A stretch of 64,000 bases of DNA from Nocardia rhizosphaerihabitans (GCF_014646295.1 NZ_BMNE01000007.1:62001-126000); one strand, 5' to 3'. Counted from the first letter of the stretch, positions 19,724 to 29,001 are shown. Numbers and translations: made by a program. Notes: generated from the letters alone by a model not told the origin.

Positions 19724-21277
19724 ATGAACACTCCCGCATTGACCCTGCAGGGATTGGGTAAGAGCTTCGGTGACGTGCGGGCCCTGCACGATGTGGACGT
19801 CACCGTCGAATCCGGCACCGTCCATTGCGTTCTCGGCGAGAACGGCGCGGGCAAGTCGACGCTGTGCAATCTGGTCTTCGGCGGCTACCGGCCCGACACC
19901 GGCCGGATGACGCTGGGCGGCACCGAGTTCCGGCCCGACTCCCCCGCCGCCGCGATGGCGGCGGGCGTGGCCATGGTGCACCAGCACTTCAGCCTGGTCA
20001 CCACGATGACCGTCGCGGAGAATCTGCTGCTCACCCAGCGGGGTGTGCGGATGCGCCGCGCCGAGCTGACCGACCGGCTCGACCAGATCGCCCAGCGCTA
20101 CCGGCTGCGGATCGACCTGGATCAGCAGGTGGCGACGATGCCGGTCGGCGCACGGCAGAAGGTCGAGATCGTCAAGGCGCTGCTGCGCGATCCGTCGCTG
20201 ATCCTGCTCGACGAGCCGACCGGGGTACTCGATCCCGCCGAGATCGACGCGCTGATCGACACCTGCCGCGCCGTCGCCGCCGACGGCAAAGCGGTGGTGC
20301 TGGTGACGCACAAGCTCGGCGAGGTCGCCCGGGTCGCCGACGCCGCGACCGTGCTGCGGCGCGGCACGGTCGCCGGTGGCGGGCGGATGTCGAACACCGG
20401 CATCGCGCAGCTGCTCACCGCCATGGTCGGCCGCACCGCCGCCGACCTCGATCCGACGGTGGCCGCGACCCTCGGCTTCGATACCGCAAGGTCGGCAACG
20501 AAAGTCACACCCGCGCCGGAGACGGCGACGCCGGTGCTGTCCGTCGACGGCCTCACCGCGCATCGGGCCGACGGCAGCACCGCACTGGACGAGGTGCGGC
20601 TGCGTGTGCGGCCCGGCGAGATCGTCGGCATCGCCGGTGTCGAAGGCAACGGTCAGAGCGAACTCGTCGCCGTCCTGGCCGGGAGCGCACCGGCCGTGGC
20701 GGGCACCGTCACCCTCGACGGCACCGACATCACCGCCGCGCGCCCCGCCACGCGCACCGGCCTGGGCCTCGGTGTCGTGCCCGAGGATCGCCATCGCGAC
20801 GCGATGGTCGCCGACATGACCATCGCCGAGAACCTCTTCCTCGGGCAGCTCGGCAGGTTCCGCCGCTTCGGGCTGCTCGACAAACGCGCCATGGGTCGCG
20901 CCGCGCAGGCCGAGCTGGAGCGGTTCGACGTGCGCGCCGCTGGTCCGTGGGCGCGCATGGGCGCGCTCTCGGGCGGCAATCAGCAGAAGGTGGTGCTCGC
21001 CCGCGAGCTGTCCACCGAGAACCTGCGCTGCCTGGTCGCCGCGCAGCCGACGCGCGGATTGGATATCGGCGCGGTCGATTTCGTGCTGACCCAGCTGCGC
21101 CGCGCCGCCGCCGACGGCTGCGGTGTGCTGGTGGTGTCCAGCGAGGTGCCCGAACTGCTTGCCCTGTGCGATCGGGTGCTGGTCGCCTATCGCGGCACGC
21201 TCACCTGCCCTGTCGAGACAGCGGATCCCGCTGCGGCACAACAGATCAGCGAACTGATGATGGGAGTGTCGGCATGA
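19724..21277 (+). CDS. ABC transporter ATP-binding protein, tandem nucleotide-binding domains
   Basis: 517-residue double-NBD ATPase of the sugar/nucleoside importer class. NBD1 has Walker A GENGAGKST, an atypical signature MPVGARQKVEI and Walker B LILLDEPTGVLDPAE. NBD2 has the degenerate Walker A GVEGNGQSE and signature LSGGNQQKVVLAREL, with AAQPTRGLDIG in place of DEPT. Both degeneracies are normal for this class. It overlaps the first permease gene (ATGA at 21274-21277). Confidence 0.94.
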   Translation: MNTPALTLQGLGKSFGDVRALHDVDVTVESGTVHCVLGENGAGKSTLCNLVFGGYRPDTGRMTLGGTEFRPDSPAAAMAAGVAMVHQHFSLVTTMTVAENLLLTQRGVRMRRAELTDRLDQIAQRYRLRIDLDQQVATMPVGARQKVEIVKALLRDPSLILLDEPTGVLDPAEIDALIDTCRAVAADGKAVVLVTHKLGEVARVADAATVLRRGTVAGGGRMSNTGIAQLLTAMVGRTAADLDPTVAATLGFDTARSATKVTPAPETATPVLSVDGLTAHRADGSTALDEVRLRVRPGEIVGIAGVEGNGQSELVAVLAGSAPAVAGTVTLDGTDITAARPATRTGLGLGVVPEDRHRDAMVADMTIAENLFLGQLGRFRRFGLLDKRAMGRAAQAELERFDVRAAGPWARMGALSGGNQQKVVLARELSTENLRCLVAAQPTRGLDIGAVDFVLTQLRRAAADGCGVLVVSSEVPELLALCDRVLVAYRGTLTCPVETADPAAAQQISELMMGVSA

Positions 21278-22428
21278 GCGCTGTCACCTCGAGCAGAACG
21301 ACAGGCCCGCACCGGGTCTCGCTGCGCCGCTGGGCACATCAGCCCGTCGTCGTCGCGGCCGTGGCGATGATCGCCGCCGGCGCGGTCGGGCTGATCCTGG
21401 CCGCCTTCGCGGGCGCGGCGCCCGGCGCGACGATGACCGCGCTGTGGGAAGGCATGTTCGGCAGCGGTTATGCCGTGGGCGCTTCGCTCAATGTCGCCGC
21501 CACCTTGATGCTGGTGGCCGTCGGCTTCACCATCGCGCACCGGGCGGGCCTGGTGAATGTGGGCGGTGAGGGCCAGATCTGCGCGGGCGGGATCGCCGCC
21601 ACCGCCATCGGCACCACGCTGACCGGCGCTCCTGCCGCGATCACCCTCCCCGCGGTACTGATCGGTGCGGCGGCCGCGGGCTGGCTCTGGGCCGCGATCG
21701 CCGCCTATCTGCGGGTCCGGCGTGGCACCAGCGAGATCATCACCACGCTGCTGCTCAATTTCGTCGGCCTCGCCATGGTGCTGCTCGTCGTGCACGAGCC
21801 CGCGCTGCTGCGGCAGCCGGTGACCTCCTCGGAAACCCTGCCGCAGTCCGAACAGCTCACTCCCGCCGCGCAGCTGCCGCTGCTCGGCATCGAACGCTCC
21901 CCCGCGACCATCGCGCTGTGGATCGCGGTCGTGGCCGCGCTCGGCACCGCGATCCTGGTCCGCCACACCGCGCTCGGCACCCGGTTGCGCGCGGTCGGCC
22001 TCAATCCCGACGCGGCGGCCAGACTCGGCCTGCCCGTGCAGCGGCTGCGATTCCTCAGCCTGTCGGCTGCGGGCGCGTTCTCCGGCATCGCGGGCGGATT
22101 GCTCGTCGCCACCGCGCCTTTCGTCCTCGCGGAGGGCTTCTCCTCCGGATACGGGTTCTCCGGGCTGGTCGTCGGGCTGCTCGCCCGCGGCTCGCTGGCC
22201 GCCGTCGTCGCGGTCTCGCTGCTGCTCGGATTCCTCGTCTCCGGCGGGATCAACCTGCAGTTGGCCGCGAATGTGCCCGCGTCGACCATCAGCGTCGTCG
22301 AGTCGCTGATGATCGTGTTCATCGCGGGCGCGGCCCTGTGGACCCGATCGGTGCGCAAGTCCGAACCGGCTGCCCCGCAGGCTGTTTCCCCGATCGATAC
22401 CGCCGACCTGGCAGGAGCGCCGCGATGA
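21274..22428 (+). CDS. ABC transporter permease (nucleoside/sugar type) 1
   Basis: 384-residue integral membrane permease (BPD_transp_2 family) with about 8-10 helices. The EAA-like cytoplasmic loop is LRAVGLNPDAAARLGLPVQRLRFLSL. NVGGEGQICAGG near residue 90 is typical of BMP-linked permeases. It pairs with the next permease to form the channel; both overlaps are 4 bp (ATGA), indicating translational coupling. Confidence 0.94.
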   Translation: MSAVTSSRTTGPHRVSLRRWAHQPVVVAAVAMIAAGAVGLILAAFAGAAPGATMTALWEGMFGSGYAVGASLNVAATLMLVAVGFTIAHRAGLVNVGGEGQICAGGIAATAIGTTLTGAPAAITLPAVLIGAAAAGWLWAAIAAYLRVRRGTSEIITTLLLNFVGLAMVLLVVHEPALLRQPVTSSETLPQSEQLTPAAQLPLLGIERSPATIALWIAVVAALGTAILVRHTALGTRLRAVGLNPDAAARLGLPVQRLRFLSLSAAGAFSGIAGGLLVATAPFVLAEGFSSGYGFSGLVVGLLARGSLAAVVAVSLLLGFLVSGGINLQLAANVPASTISVVESLMIVFIAGAALWTRSVRKSEPAAPQAVSPIDTADLAGAPR

Positions 22429-23351
22429 GCCTCGACACGGTCACCGACATCGCCACCAGCGGTATCGGTTTCACCCTGCCCATTCTCGTCGCCGCGAGCG
22501 GCGAACTGGTCAGCGAACGCGCGGGAGTGCTCAATCTGAGCCTCGAGGCGATGATGCTGACCGGCGCGTTCGCCGGCGTGCTCGGCGCTGTCACCACCGG
22601 GTCACCGGTTCTCGGCGCGGTCGCCGCCGTGGCCGCCGCGCTGATCTTCGGTGCGCTGCAAGCGATCTGGAGTGTCAACTTGCGGGCCGACCAGATCGTC
22701 GTCGGTATCGCGAGCAATGCGCTGGCGCTCGGTGCCACCACCTACGGCGCGCGGCTGCTGCTGGCCGACGGCAAGGGCCACGGCGTCCCGGGTTTCGACG
22801 CGCTGCGCATTCCCCTGCTGCACCGCGTCCCGGTCATCGGGCCCGCCCTGTTCGGGCAGACCGCGCTCGGCTACCTGTGCATCGCGGTCGTGGCCGCGCT
22901 GGCGTTCGTGTTCTCCCGGCGCACCAAGCTGGGCCTGGTGATCGACGCGATCGGCGAGGACGCCGTCGCCGCCGACCGCACCGGGCTGTCCGTGCGGGTC
23001 GTCCGCTACGGCTGTGTGCTGCTCGCCGCGTTCGCCGCGGGCTTGGGCGGCGCGCAACTGGCCCTGTCGGAGGTGCATTCGTTCAGCGACAACATGACCG
23101 GCGGCATCGGCTATCTCGCCGTGGTCGCGGTGATCGCGGGCCGCTGGCGCGCGCTCGGCGTGATCTGGGCGTCGGTGTTCTTCGGCATCGCTCAAGCACT
23201 GCAGTTCGCGCTGCCCGCGCTCGGTGTCGACGTGCCGTTCGCGCTGCTGGTGATGCTGCCCTATCTGATCGCGATCTTCGCCGTCAGCGGTCTGGTCGGC
23301 AACAGCCGCTCACCGCGCGACCTGACCGTCGCCTTCGCCCGAACGTCCTGA
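22425..23351 (+). CDS. ABC transporter permease (nucleoside/sugar type) 2
   Basis: 308-residue membrane permease of the same family as its neighbour. It has the characteristic SERAGVLNLSLEAMMLTGAFAG near the N-terminus and the coupling loop LVIDAIGEDAVAADRTGLSVRVVRYG. With the BMP lipoprotein, tandem ATPase and permease 1 it completes a four-component importer. The gene ends 26 bp before the ornithine-cyclodeaminase-like gene. Confidence 0.94.
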   Translation: MSLDTVTDIATSGIGFTLPILVAASGELVSERAGVLNLSLEAMMLTGAFAGVLGAVTTGSPVLGAVAAVAAALIFGALQAIWSVNLRADQIVVGIASNALALGATTYGARLLLADGKGHGVPGFDALRIPLLHRVPVIGPALFGQTALGYLCIAVVAALAFVFSRRTKLGLVIDAIGEDAVAADRTGLSVRVVRYGCVLLAAFAAGLGGAQLALSEVHSFSDNMTGGIGYLAVVAVIAGRWRALGVIWASVFFGIAQALQFALPALGVDVPFALLVMLPYLIAIFAVSGLVGNSRSPRDLTVAFARTS

Positions 23352-23377
23352 CCCGCGCTTTTCGAGGAGCTCCTGCG

Positions 23378-24358
23378 TTGACTCTGATCCTGTCGCATTC
23401 CGAGGTGACCGCCGTGCTCGACCGCGGCGAAGTACTGGCCGCGGTCGAGCGGGCCCACGCCGACCTCGCGCTCGGCACCGCGCTCGTCCCGGCGCCGCCG
23501 GCGATCACGCTCGGTGGAGCGGCCTTCGTGCCGATGGTCGCCGCCGCCGAATCCGCCGGGGCGGCCGCGGTGAAACTGCTCGCCGACCTGCCAGCCAACC
23601 GCGATCGCGGGCTCCCGGTACAGCGGTCGGTGATCGTGGTGACCTCCGCGGCCGACGGCAGCTGTGAGGCGCTGATCGATGGACGGCTCGTCACCGCGGT
23701 GCGCACGGCCGCCGCCAGCGCGGTGGCGACGAAACACCTCGCACGGCAGAACAGTTCGGTCCTCGGACTGGTCGGGGCGGGCGGCCTTGCCGTCGAACAC
23801 ACCCGCGCGATCGCCCTGGTCCGAGAGCTGAGTGCGGTACTGGTCTGGTCGCGCTCGGCGGAGACGATCGCACGGTTCCGCGCCGCCGTCGCCGATCTCG
23901 GTCTCGAGGTGCGGGCGATGGCCGGACCGGAGGCGGTGACCCGCGCGGCCGACATCCTGTGCACGCTCACCCCGTCACGGGAACCGATCGTGCGGGGCGC
24001 GTGGTTCGGCGACGGCCTGCACGTCAACGCGGTCGGCGCACCACCGCGCGCCGACCACCGCGAGGTCGACGGCGAAGCGATGCGCCGCGCGAGCGTGGTC
24101 GTAGACTCGGTCGGTACCACGCTCACCAAGTCCGGTGACACGCTGCTCGCCCTCGCCGAGGGTGCGATCACCGAGGCGGCGGTGCGCACCGAACTGGGTG
24201 AGGTCATCGCGGGCCGGGCGCCCGGTCGTGTCGGCGACGGCGACATCACCCTGTTCAACTCGGTCGGCATCGGCCTGCAGGATCTGGCCGCCGCCCGCCT
24301 GATCATCGACAGGGCTCGCGCCAACGGCATCGGAACGGAAGTGGACCTCGCGACATGA
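23378..24358 (+). CDS. Ornithine cyclodeaminase/mu-crystallin family protein
   Basis: 326 residues. TTG start 8 nt after GAGGAG. The Rossmann NAD(P) site is SVLGLVGAGGLAVEHTRA (about 125-142), and the family segments VKLLADLPANRDRGLP, LIDGRLVTAVRTAAASAVATKHLA and GLHVNAVGA are present. Family members are NAD-dependent cyclodeaminases or reductases acting on amino-acid-like imines, and some are ketimine reductases. Its place between nucleoside permeases and a nucleoside deaminase suggests catabolism of a nitrogen compound; the substrate is unassigned. Confidence 0.85.
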   Translation: MTLILSHSEVTAVLDRGEVLAAVERAHADLALGTALVPAPPAITLGGAAFVPMVAAAESAGAAAVKLLADLPANRDRGLPVQRSVIVVTSAADGSCEALIDGRLVTAVRTAAASAVATKHLARQNSSVLGLVGAGGLAVEHTRAIALVRELSAVLVWSRSAETIARFRAAVADLGLEVRAMAGPEAVTRAADILCTLTPSREPIVRGAWFGDGLHVNAVGAPPRADHREVDGEAMRRASVVVDSVGTTLTKSGDTLLALAEGAITEAAVRTELGEVIAGRAPGRVGDGDITLFNSVGIGLQDLAAARLIIDRARANGIGTEVDLAT

Positions 24359-24831
24359 CCGCACTCACCGAGATCGACATCACCCACCTGCGTCGCGCCA
24401 TCGACCTCGCCGGTGAGGCGTCGGCGCGCGGTGACCGCCCCTTCGGGGCGGTCGCCGTCGACCGTGCCGGCCGCGTGCTCGCCGAGGGCGCGAACGCGGT
24501 GAGCACCAGCGGCGATGTGACCACCCACGCCGAGCTGGTCGCGATCACCACCGCCACCGCGGCGGGTCAGGCCGAGGCGTTGCGCGGCTCGACCGTCTAC
24601 GCGAGCGGCGAGCCGTGCCCGATGTGCGCCGCCGCCATGGTGTGGGCGCAGGTCGGGCGGATCGTCTTCGCCGCGGCGGCCGCCGAGTTCGGGCAGATCC
24701 TTCCCGGTAAGCCGACTTTCGCGCTGACCTGCGCCGACCTGGTCGCCACCTCGAACGTCCCGGTCGAGGTCAGCGGCCCGCATCTGGGCGAGGAAGCCCT
24801 AGAGGTCTTCCGCGCCGCCGTCGCGGGCTGA
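24355..24831 (+). CDS. Nucleoside/nucleobase deaminase (guanine or cytosine deaminase-like)
   Basis: 158-residue zinc-dependent cytidine-deaminase-superfamily enzyme of the TadA/guanine-deaminase branch. The zinc motif is HAEL with PCPMCAAAM, and the RPFGAVAVDRAGRVLAEGAN substrate-binding strand precedes it. It removes the exocyclic amine of a purine or pyrimidine base. Its ATG overlaps the previous stop (ATGA). As the last gene of the BMP transporter operon, it fits salvage or use of an imported nucleobase as nitrogen source. Confidence 0.9.
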   Translation: MTALTEIDITHLRRAIDLAGEASARGDRPFGAVAVDRAGRVLAEGANAVSTSGDVTTHAELVAITTATAAGQAEALRGSTVYASGEPCPMCAAAMVWAQVGRIVFAAAAAEFGQILPGKPTFALTCADLVATSNVPVEVSGPHLGEEALEVFRAAVAG

Positions 24832-24839
24832 TCCACCGA

Positions 24840-26195
24840 TCACCGGACCGGAACGGACTCCCCGCCCAGGTCGCGCTGTTCCTCGATCGCTTCCGGGGTG
24901 CCTGGCACCTGGGTGCCGCGCAGCGAGACGCCCTTGGTCTCGATGAGGAAGTAGGCGGCGATCAGGCCGACCAGGCAGGCGCCGAACATGTAGTACGCCG
25001 GGAACAGGTGATCGCCGGTGGCCTCGATGAGCGCCTGGTTGACCACCGGTGCGGTGCCACCGAACAGCGAGGTCGCCACGTTGTAGCCGATCGCCACGCC
25101 GGCGAAGCGCACGATCGTGGGGAACATGGCCGGGAAGGTCGCCGAGATGGTGGCCAGCTGCGGCGCGTAGAGCAGGCCGAGGATCGCGAAGCCGACGATG
25201 GCACCGGTCAGCGAGCTGCCGATCAGCTTGTACACCGGGATGACCATGATCATCAGCGCCGCGCACGAGAACATCCACATCGGCCTGCGGCCCACCCGGT
25301 CGGAGAGCGCGCCGAGGAACGGCAAGGTCACCAGCATGGCGATCTGGCCGATCAGCGGGACGAGCAGCGCGTCGGATTCCTCCATGCCCAGCGTCGTTCC
25401 GAGGTAGGTCGGCGTGTAGCTGAGCAGCGAATAATTCACCACATTCAGCGCGATCACCAGGCCGAACAGGGTCAGGATGCAACGCAGGTATTTCGTCACC
25501 AGATCGCGGTAGACGCCGGTCACCTCCTCGGTTTCGTCCTTGCTCTCGACCTCGCGGAATACCGGCGTGTCCTCCACCCGGTTCCGCAGGTACATACCGA
25601 TCAGGCCGAGCGGCGCCGCGATGAGGAACGGCAACCGCCAGCCCCACGATTCCATCGACGAAGCGTCGAGAATATTCACCAGCAACAGGGCGACAAGATT
25701 GCCCAGCGTGAATCCCGCCAGCGTGCCGACTTCGAGAAAACTGCCATAGAAGCCGCGTTTGCGGTCGGGCGCGTATTCGGCCATGAATGTCGCGGCGCCG
25801 CCGTATTCGCCGCCCGCGGACAATCCCTGGATCATGCGCAACAGGTAGAGCAGGATCGGCGCGGCGATGCCGATGGCCTCGTAGCTGGGGATCAAGCCGA
25901 CCGCCAGGGTCGAGGCCGCCATCAGCACGATGGTGGTGGCGAGCACGCGTTTTCGGCCGATCCGGTCACCCAGCGGCCCCCAGATCATGCCGCCGATCGG
26001 CCTGATCAGAAACGACACCGCGAATCCGAGCAGCGTGTAGACCACGCTCGATCCCGTCCCGTCGCCGGGAAACAACGACGCGGCGATATAGGTCGCCAAG
26101 TAGGCGTAGACACCGTAGTCGAACCATTCGACCGCATTTCCGATCGCCGATGCACCGATGGCACGGTGCAGCACCGATTTCGATTCCTGTGACAT
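24840..26195 (-). CDS. MFS transporter, metabolite:H+ symporter (MHS/ProP-like) family
   Basis: 451 residues with 12 helices. Start ATG 26195 has GAGAGG 6-7 nt upstream. Family signatures: GNAVEWFDYGVYAYLATYIAASLFP in helix 1, WGPLGDRIGRKRVL (motif A), FMAEYAPDRKRGFYGSFLEVGTL and GALSDRVGRRPMWMFS (second motif A). It imports an organic acid or osmolyte with protons; the substrate is not predictable. It is divergent from the luciferase-like gene and convergent with the deaminase operon. Confidence 0.92.
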   Translation of the reverse strand: MSQESKSVLHRAIGASAIGNAVEWFDYGVYAYLATYIAASLFPGDGTGSSVVYTLLGFAVSFLIRPIGGMIWGPLGDRIGRKRVLATTIVLMAASTLAVGLIPSYEAIGIAAPILLYLLRMIQGLSAGGEYGGAATFMAEYAPDRKRGFYGSFLEVGTLAGFTLGNLVALLLVNILDASSMESWGWRLPFLIAAPLGLIGMYLRNRVEDTPVFREVESKDETEEVTGVYRDLVTKYLRCILTLFGLVIALNVVNYSLLSYTPTYLGTTLGMEESDALLVPLIGQIAMLVTLPFLGALSDRVGRRPMWMFSCAALMIMVIPVYKLIGSSLTGAIVGFAILGLLYAPQLATISATFPAMFPTIVRFAGVAIGYNVATSLFGGTAPVVNQALIEATGDHLFPAYYMFGACLVGLIAAYFLIETKGVSLRGTQVPGTPEAIEEQRDLGGESVPVR

Positions 26196-26298
26196 CCACA
26201 AACCTCTCGTCGTCGCCCCCTCGGGCTACCCGGCTATTTCGCCGGGCAAACGTTGCGACTGTGCGAAGAAGGCCCGCGCAAGCCTCTACACTGCGGAA

Positions 26299-27096
26299 AT
26301 GGCGCTGCAATTCGGGGTATATCTCCCGCCGTTCGGCGAGCTCGCCGATCCGCGCGTGCTGGCCGAGATCGCGGCCGAAGCGGAGTCGGCCGGCTTCGAC
26401 GGCGTCTTCGTCTGGGATCACGTGGCCCGCCCGCACCAGCCGGGGCTCGCCGTATGCGACGCCTGGATCGGGCTTGCCGCGATCGCCGCCGCGACCAGCA
26501 CGGTGGCGTTCGGCCCGCGGATCACTCCGCTGTCGCGCAGGCGGCCGCAGGACGTGGCCCGCGAGACGGTCGCCCTCGATCTGCTCAGCGGTGGTCGCCT
26601 CGCCCTCGGTGTCGGCCTCGGCTCCGAGGCGACGGGCGAGTTCGCCCGCCTCGGCGAGGTCGCCGTGCCGCGCGAGCGCGCGCAGCGTCTCGACGAGGCA
26701 CTGAGCCTGCTCACCGCGCTGTGGTCGGGCGAGGTGGTGCACCACGACGGCCCCGCCTACCGGGTGGACGGACTGCAGTTCCTGCCCCGCCCGGTGCAGC
26801 GCCCCCGGATCCCGATCTGGGTGGCGGCCCAGTCCGTCCGGCAGGCGCCGCTGCGACGGGCCGCTCGCTACGACAGGCTGTGCCCCGAGGCGAGTCCGGA
26901 ACAGCTCGTCGAGATGCTGGCGATCATCGCCGAGCACCGGGGCGATCTGACCGGATTCGAGGTGGTGCTCGCCGCGGCTTCCGACCGCGAGCGTGATGCC
27001 TACGCTCGCGCGGGCGCCACCTGGTGGCTGACCGAGCTGCCCGTGATCTGTTCACGCGCCGAGGCGCTGGCCCTGGTCCGCCGCGGCCCCGGCTGA
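26299..27096 (+). CDS. LLM-class flavin-dependent oxidoreductase
   Basis: 265-residue luciferase-like monooxygenase fold: ALQFGVYLPPFGELADPRVLAEIAAEAESAGFDGVFVWDHV at the N-terminus (start ATG 26299), then TSTVAFGPRITPLSRRRPQDVARE and LSGGRLALGVGLG. It uses reduced FMN or F420; mycobacterial relatives often use F420. It is short for the family (usually 280-350), lacking a long C-terminal region. It ends 4 bp from the convergent sigma-factor gene. The weak ribosome-binding site makes the start moderately certain. Confidence 0.85.
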   Translation: MALQFGVYLPPFGELADPRVLAEIAAEAESAGFDGVFVWDHVARPHQPGLAVCDAWIGLAAIAAATSTVAFGPRITPLSRRRPQDVARETVALDLLSGGRLALGVGLGSEATGEFARLGEVAVPRERAQRLDEALSLLTALWSGEVVHHDGPAYRVDGLQFLPRPVQRPRIPIWVAAQSVRQAPLRRAARYDRLCPEASPEQLVEMLAIIAEHRGDLTGFEVVLAAASDRERDAYARAGATWWLTELPVICSRAEALALVRRGPG

Positions 27097-27100
27097 CAGC

Positions 27101-28384
27101 TCAGGCGAGGGCGGCGAGTTTGCCTGCGAGAACCGACTTTTCCCGTTCGTTGCCGCAGAGCCGCACCGCCTCGGTCAGCGCGTCACGCGCCTCGTCGGTG
27201 CGGCCGAGCCGGGTGAGCAGCTCGCCCCGAACACTCGGCAGCAGATGCGAGTTCGCCAGCGACCCGTCGACGGCCAGGCCGTCGACGATGGGCAGCGCGG
27301 CGGCTGGCCCGTCGGCCATCGACACCGCCACCGCCCGGTTCAGCTCGACCACCGGTGACGGGGCGAGCCTGCCCAGCGCTTCGTAGAGCAGCACCACCCG
27401 CTCCCAGTTCGTCGCCTCGACCGACGGTGCGACAGCATGACATTCGGCGATCGCGGCCTGCAGTCCGTACGCGCCGAGCCCCTTCCCCACCTCGGCGGCC
27501 TTGGCCAGCGCGGCCCGGCCACGCCGGATCGCCGAACGATCCCAGCGGCGCCGATCCTGCTGTTCGAGCAGCACCGGCTGCCCGTCGGGACCGGTGCGGG
27601 CGGGGAACCGCGCCGCGGTCAGCTCGAGCAGCGCCAGCAGTCCGTATACCTCGGCTTCGTCCGGCATCAGGCGAGCAAGTACCCGCGCGAGCCGCAATGC
27701 CTCACCGGCGAGGTCGAACCGGATCAGATCGCCGCCCGTGCTGGCCGACGACCCTTCGGTGAAGATCAGGTAGATCACCCCCAGTACCGAGCCGAGCCGA
27801 ACGCGGCGTTCGGCCGCGGGCGGCACCTCGAACGCGACCTCGGCCGCGCCGAGCGTCTTCTTCGCCCTGGTGATCCTGGCCTGCACGGTCGCGGTCGGCA
27901 CCAGACAGGCCTTGGCGATCTCGTCGCTGGTCAGACCGCCGACCACGCGTAATGTCAATGCCAGCCGGGCTTCCCGCGACAGGACCGGGTGACACGAGAT
28001 GAATATCAGTGCGAGCACGTCGTCGTCGATCTGGTCGGGATCCCACAGCACGTCCCCGTCGCCGCGGACCGGGTCGGCGACCTCACCCCCGGTCAGCACG
28101 CCACCCTCGCCGAGCGTCCCGGCGAGGGTGGCGTAGCGGTCGTCGAGGGCGGCGCGGCGGCGGAAGGCATCGATCGCGCGGCGCCGCCCGCAGGTGAGCA
28201 GCCACCCGGCCGGTTGCCGTGGCACGCCGTCGCGCGGCCAGGTCACCAGGGCCTCGGCCAGCGCCTCCTGCGCGAGATCCTCCGCGAGCGCGAAATCGCC
28301 GGTGTAGCGCGCGAGCGCACCGACGATCCGCGCCGACTCGATCCGCCAGACAGCGGCCACAGCCTCCCTGCCGGAATGCGGCAT
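27101..28384 (-). CDS. ECF42-type RNA polymerase sigma factor
   Basis: 427-residue sigma-70-family protein. Region 2 (RIVGALARYTGDFALAEDLAQEALAEAL) and region 4 (ISCHPVLSREARLALTLRVVGGLTSDEIAKACLVPTATVQARITRAKKTL) are followed by a long C-terminal extension with TPR-like helices (about 190-427, GPDGQPVLLEQQDRRRWD, LLYEALGRLAPSPVVELNRAVAV), the hallmark of ECF42. This group has no anti-sigma factor; the extension is thought to control activity. It lies 8 bp after the YCII/DGPF gene in one operon. Confidence 0.93.
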   Translation of the reverse strand: MPHSGREAVAAVWRIESARIVGALARYTGDFALAEDLAQEALAEALVTWPRDGVPRQPAGWLLTCGRRRAIDAFRRRAALDDRYATLAGTLGEGGVLTGGEVADPVRGDGDVLWDPDQIDDDVLALIFISCHPVLSREARLALTLRVVGGLTSDEIAKACLVPTATVQARITRAKKTLGAAEVAFEVPPAAERRVRLGSVLGVIYLIFTEGSSASTGGDLIRFDLAGEALRLARVLARLMPDEAEVYGLLALLELTAARFPARTGPDGQPVLLEQQDRRRWDRSAIRRGRAALAKAAEVGKGLGAYGLQAAIAECHAVAPSVEATNWERVVLLYEALGRLAPSPVVELNRAVAVSMADGPAAALPIVDGLAVDGSLANSHLLPSVRGELLTRLGRTDEARDALTEAVRLCGNEREKSVLAGKLAALA

Positions 28385-28392
28385 CGCCGACG

Positions 28393-28812
28393 TCAGAGCT
28401 GGCCGGTGGCCTCGCGCCAGGCCCGCTCCCTCTTGATCCACTCGTTGTCCTGCGGGAACTCCTCGATCGATGGCACCCGGCGGATCTCGATCTTGGAGCC
28501 GGACCCGCCCATCGGGGCCCGCTTGGCCCATTCGATCGCCTCCTCCTTGGAGGCCACGTTCAGGATGTAGTAGCCGCCGAACAGCTCTTTCGTCTCGCCG
28601 TACGGGCCGTCGGTGACCACCGGTGGATCGGAGCTGTAGTCCACGACCACGGTGTCGGCCGCGTCGTCGAGGCCCTCGGCGGCGACGAGGACACCGGCAT
28701 TGATCAGTTCGTCGTTGTAGCGGCCCATCATCTCGAGCATCTGGTCGAAGTCGACGTTCTGCCACTCGGCGGCGGCCTCGTCGGTGGAACGCATGATCAG
28801 CATGTACTTCAT
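28393..28812 (-). CDS. YCII-related (DGPF-domain) protein, ECF42 partner
   Basis: 139-residue ferredoxin-like dimeric alpha+beta-barrel protein. It contains MKYMLIMRSTDEAA at the start and TDGPYGETKELFGGYYIL, the DGPF signature. The ATG at 28812 follows GAGGAG by 6-7 nt. DGPF genes are the conserved partners and usual targets of ECF42 sigma factors; biochemical function is unknown. A promoter matching the ECF42 consensus lies upstream. Confidence 0.92.
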   Translation of the reverse strand: MKYMLIMRSTDEAAAEWQNVDFDQMLEMMGRYNDELINAGVLVAAEGLDDAADTVVVDYSSDPPVVTDGPYGETKELFGGYYILNVASKEEAIEWAKRAPMGGSGSKIEIRRVPSIEEFPQDNEWIKRERAWREATGQL

Positions 28813-28851
28813 GGTGTGTCTCCTCGGGTTGGTGTGTTCGTTCATCCCTAG

Positions 28852-28878
28852 GTCGAACGGCGAGGCCACCGATCGACA
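28852..28878 (-). promoter_or_regulatory. Candidate ECF42-dependent promoter
   Basis: On the minus strand TGTCGA (28878-28873) is followed by 17 nt and CGAC (28855-28852), matching the -35 TGTCGA and -10 CGA/TC elements I recall for Streptomyces ECF42. It lies 40 bp before the DGPF start. A second TGTCGA occurs 10 bp further upstream (28888-28883) because of a tandem CCGATCGACA repeat. It implies autoregulation of the sigma operon. Confidence 0.6.
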
Positions 28879-29001
28879 CCGATCGACAATTTGTTTCCCA
28901 CGAGTACTCCGCAGCCTACGACGCGGACGACGAGACGTGATACATCTCGAACAGACCTGTCACGCGACGCTGCGGACGGGCACGGAAACAAGGAGTCAAT
29001 C

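Noticed and set aside
28868..28888. Tandem 10-bp repeat as a satellite or mobile-element scar
   Set aside because: Only two units, and better explained as a duplicated ECF42 -35 region.
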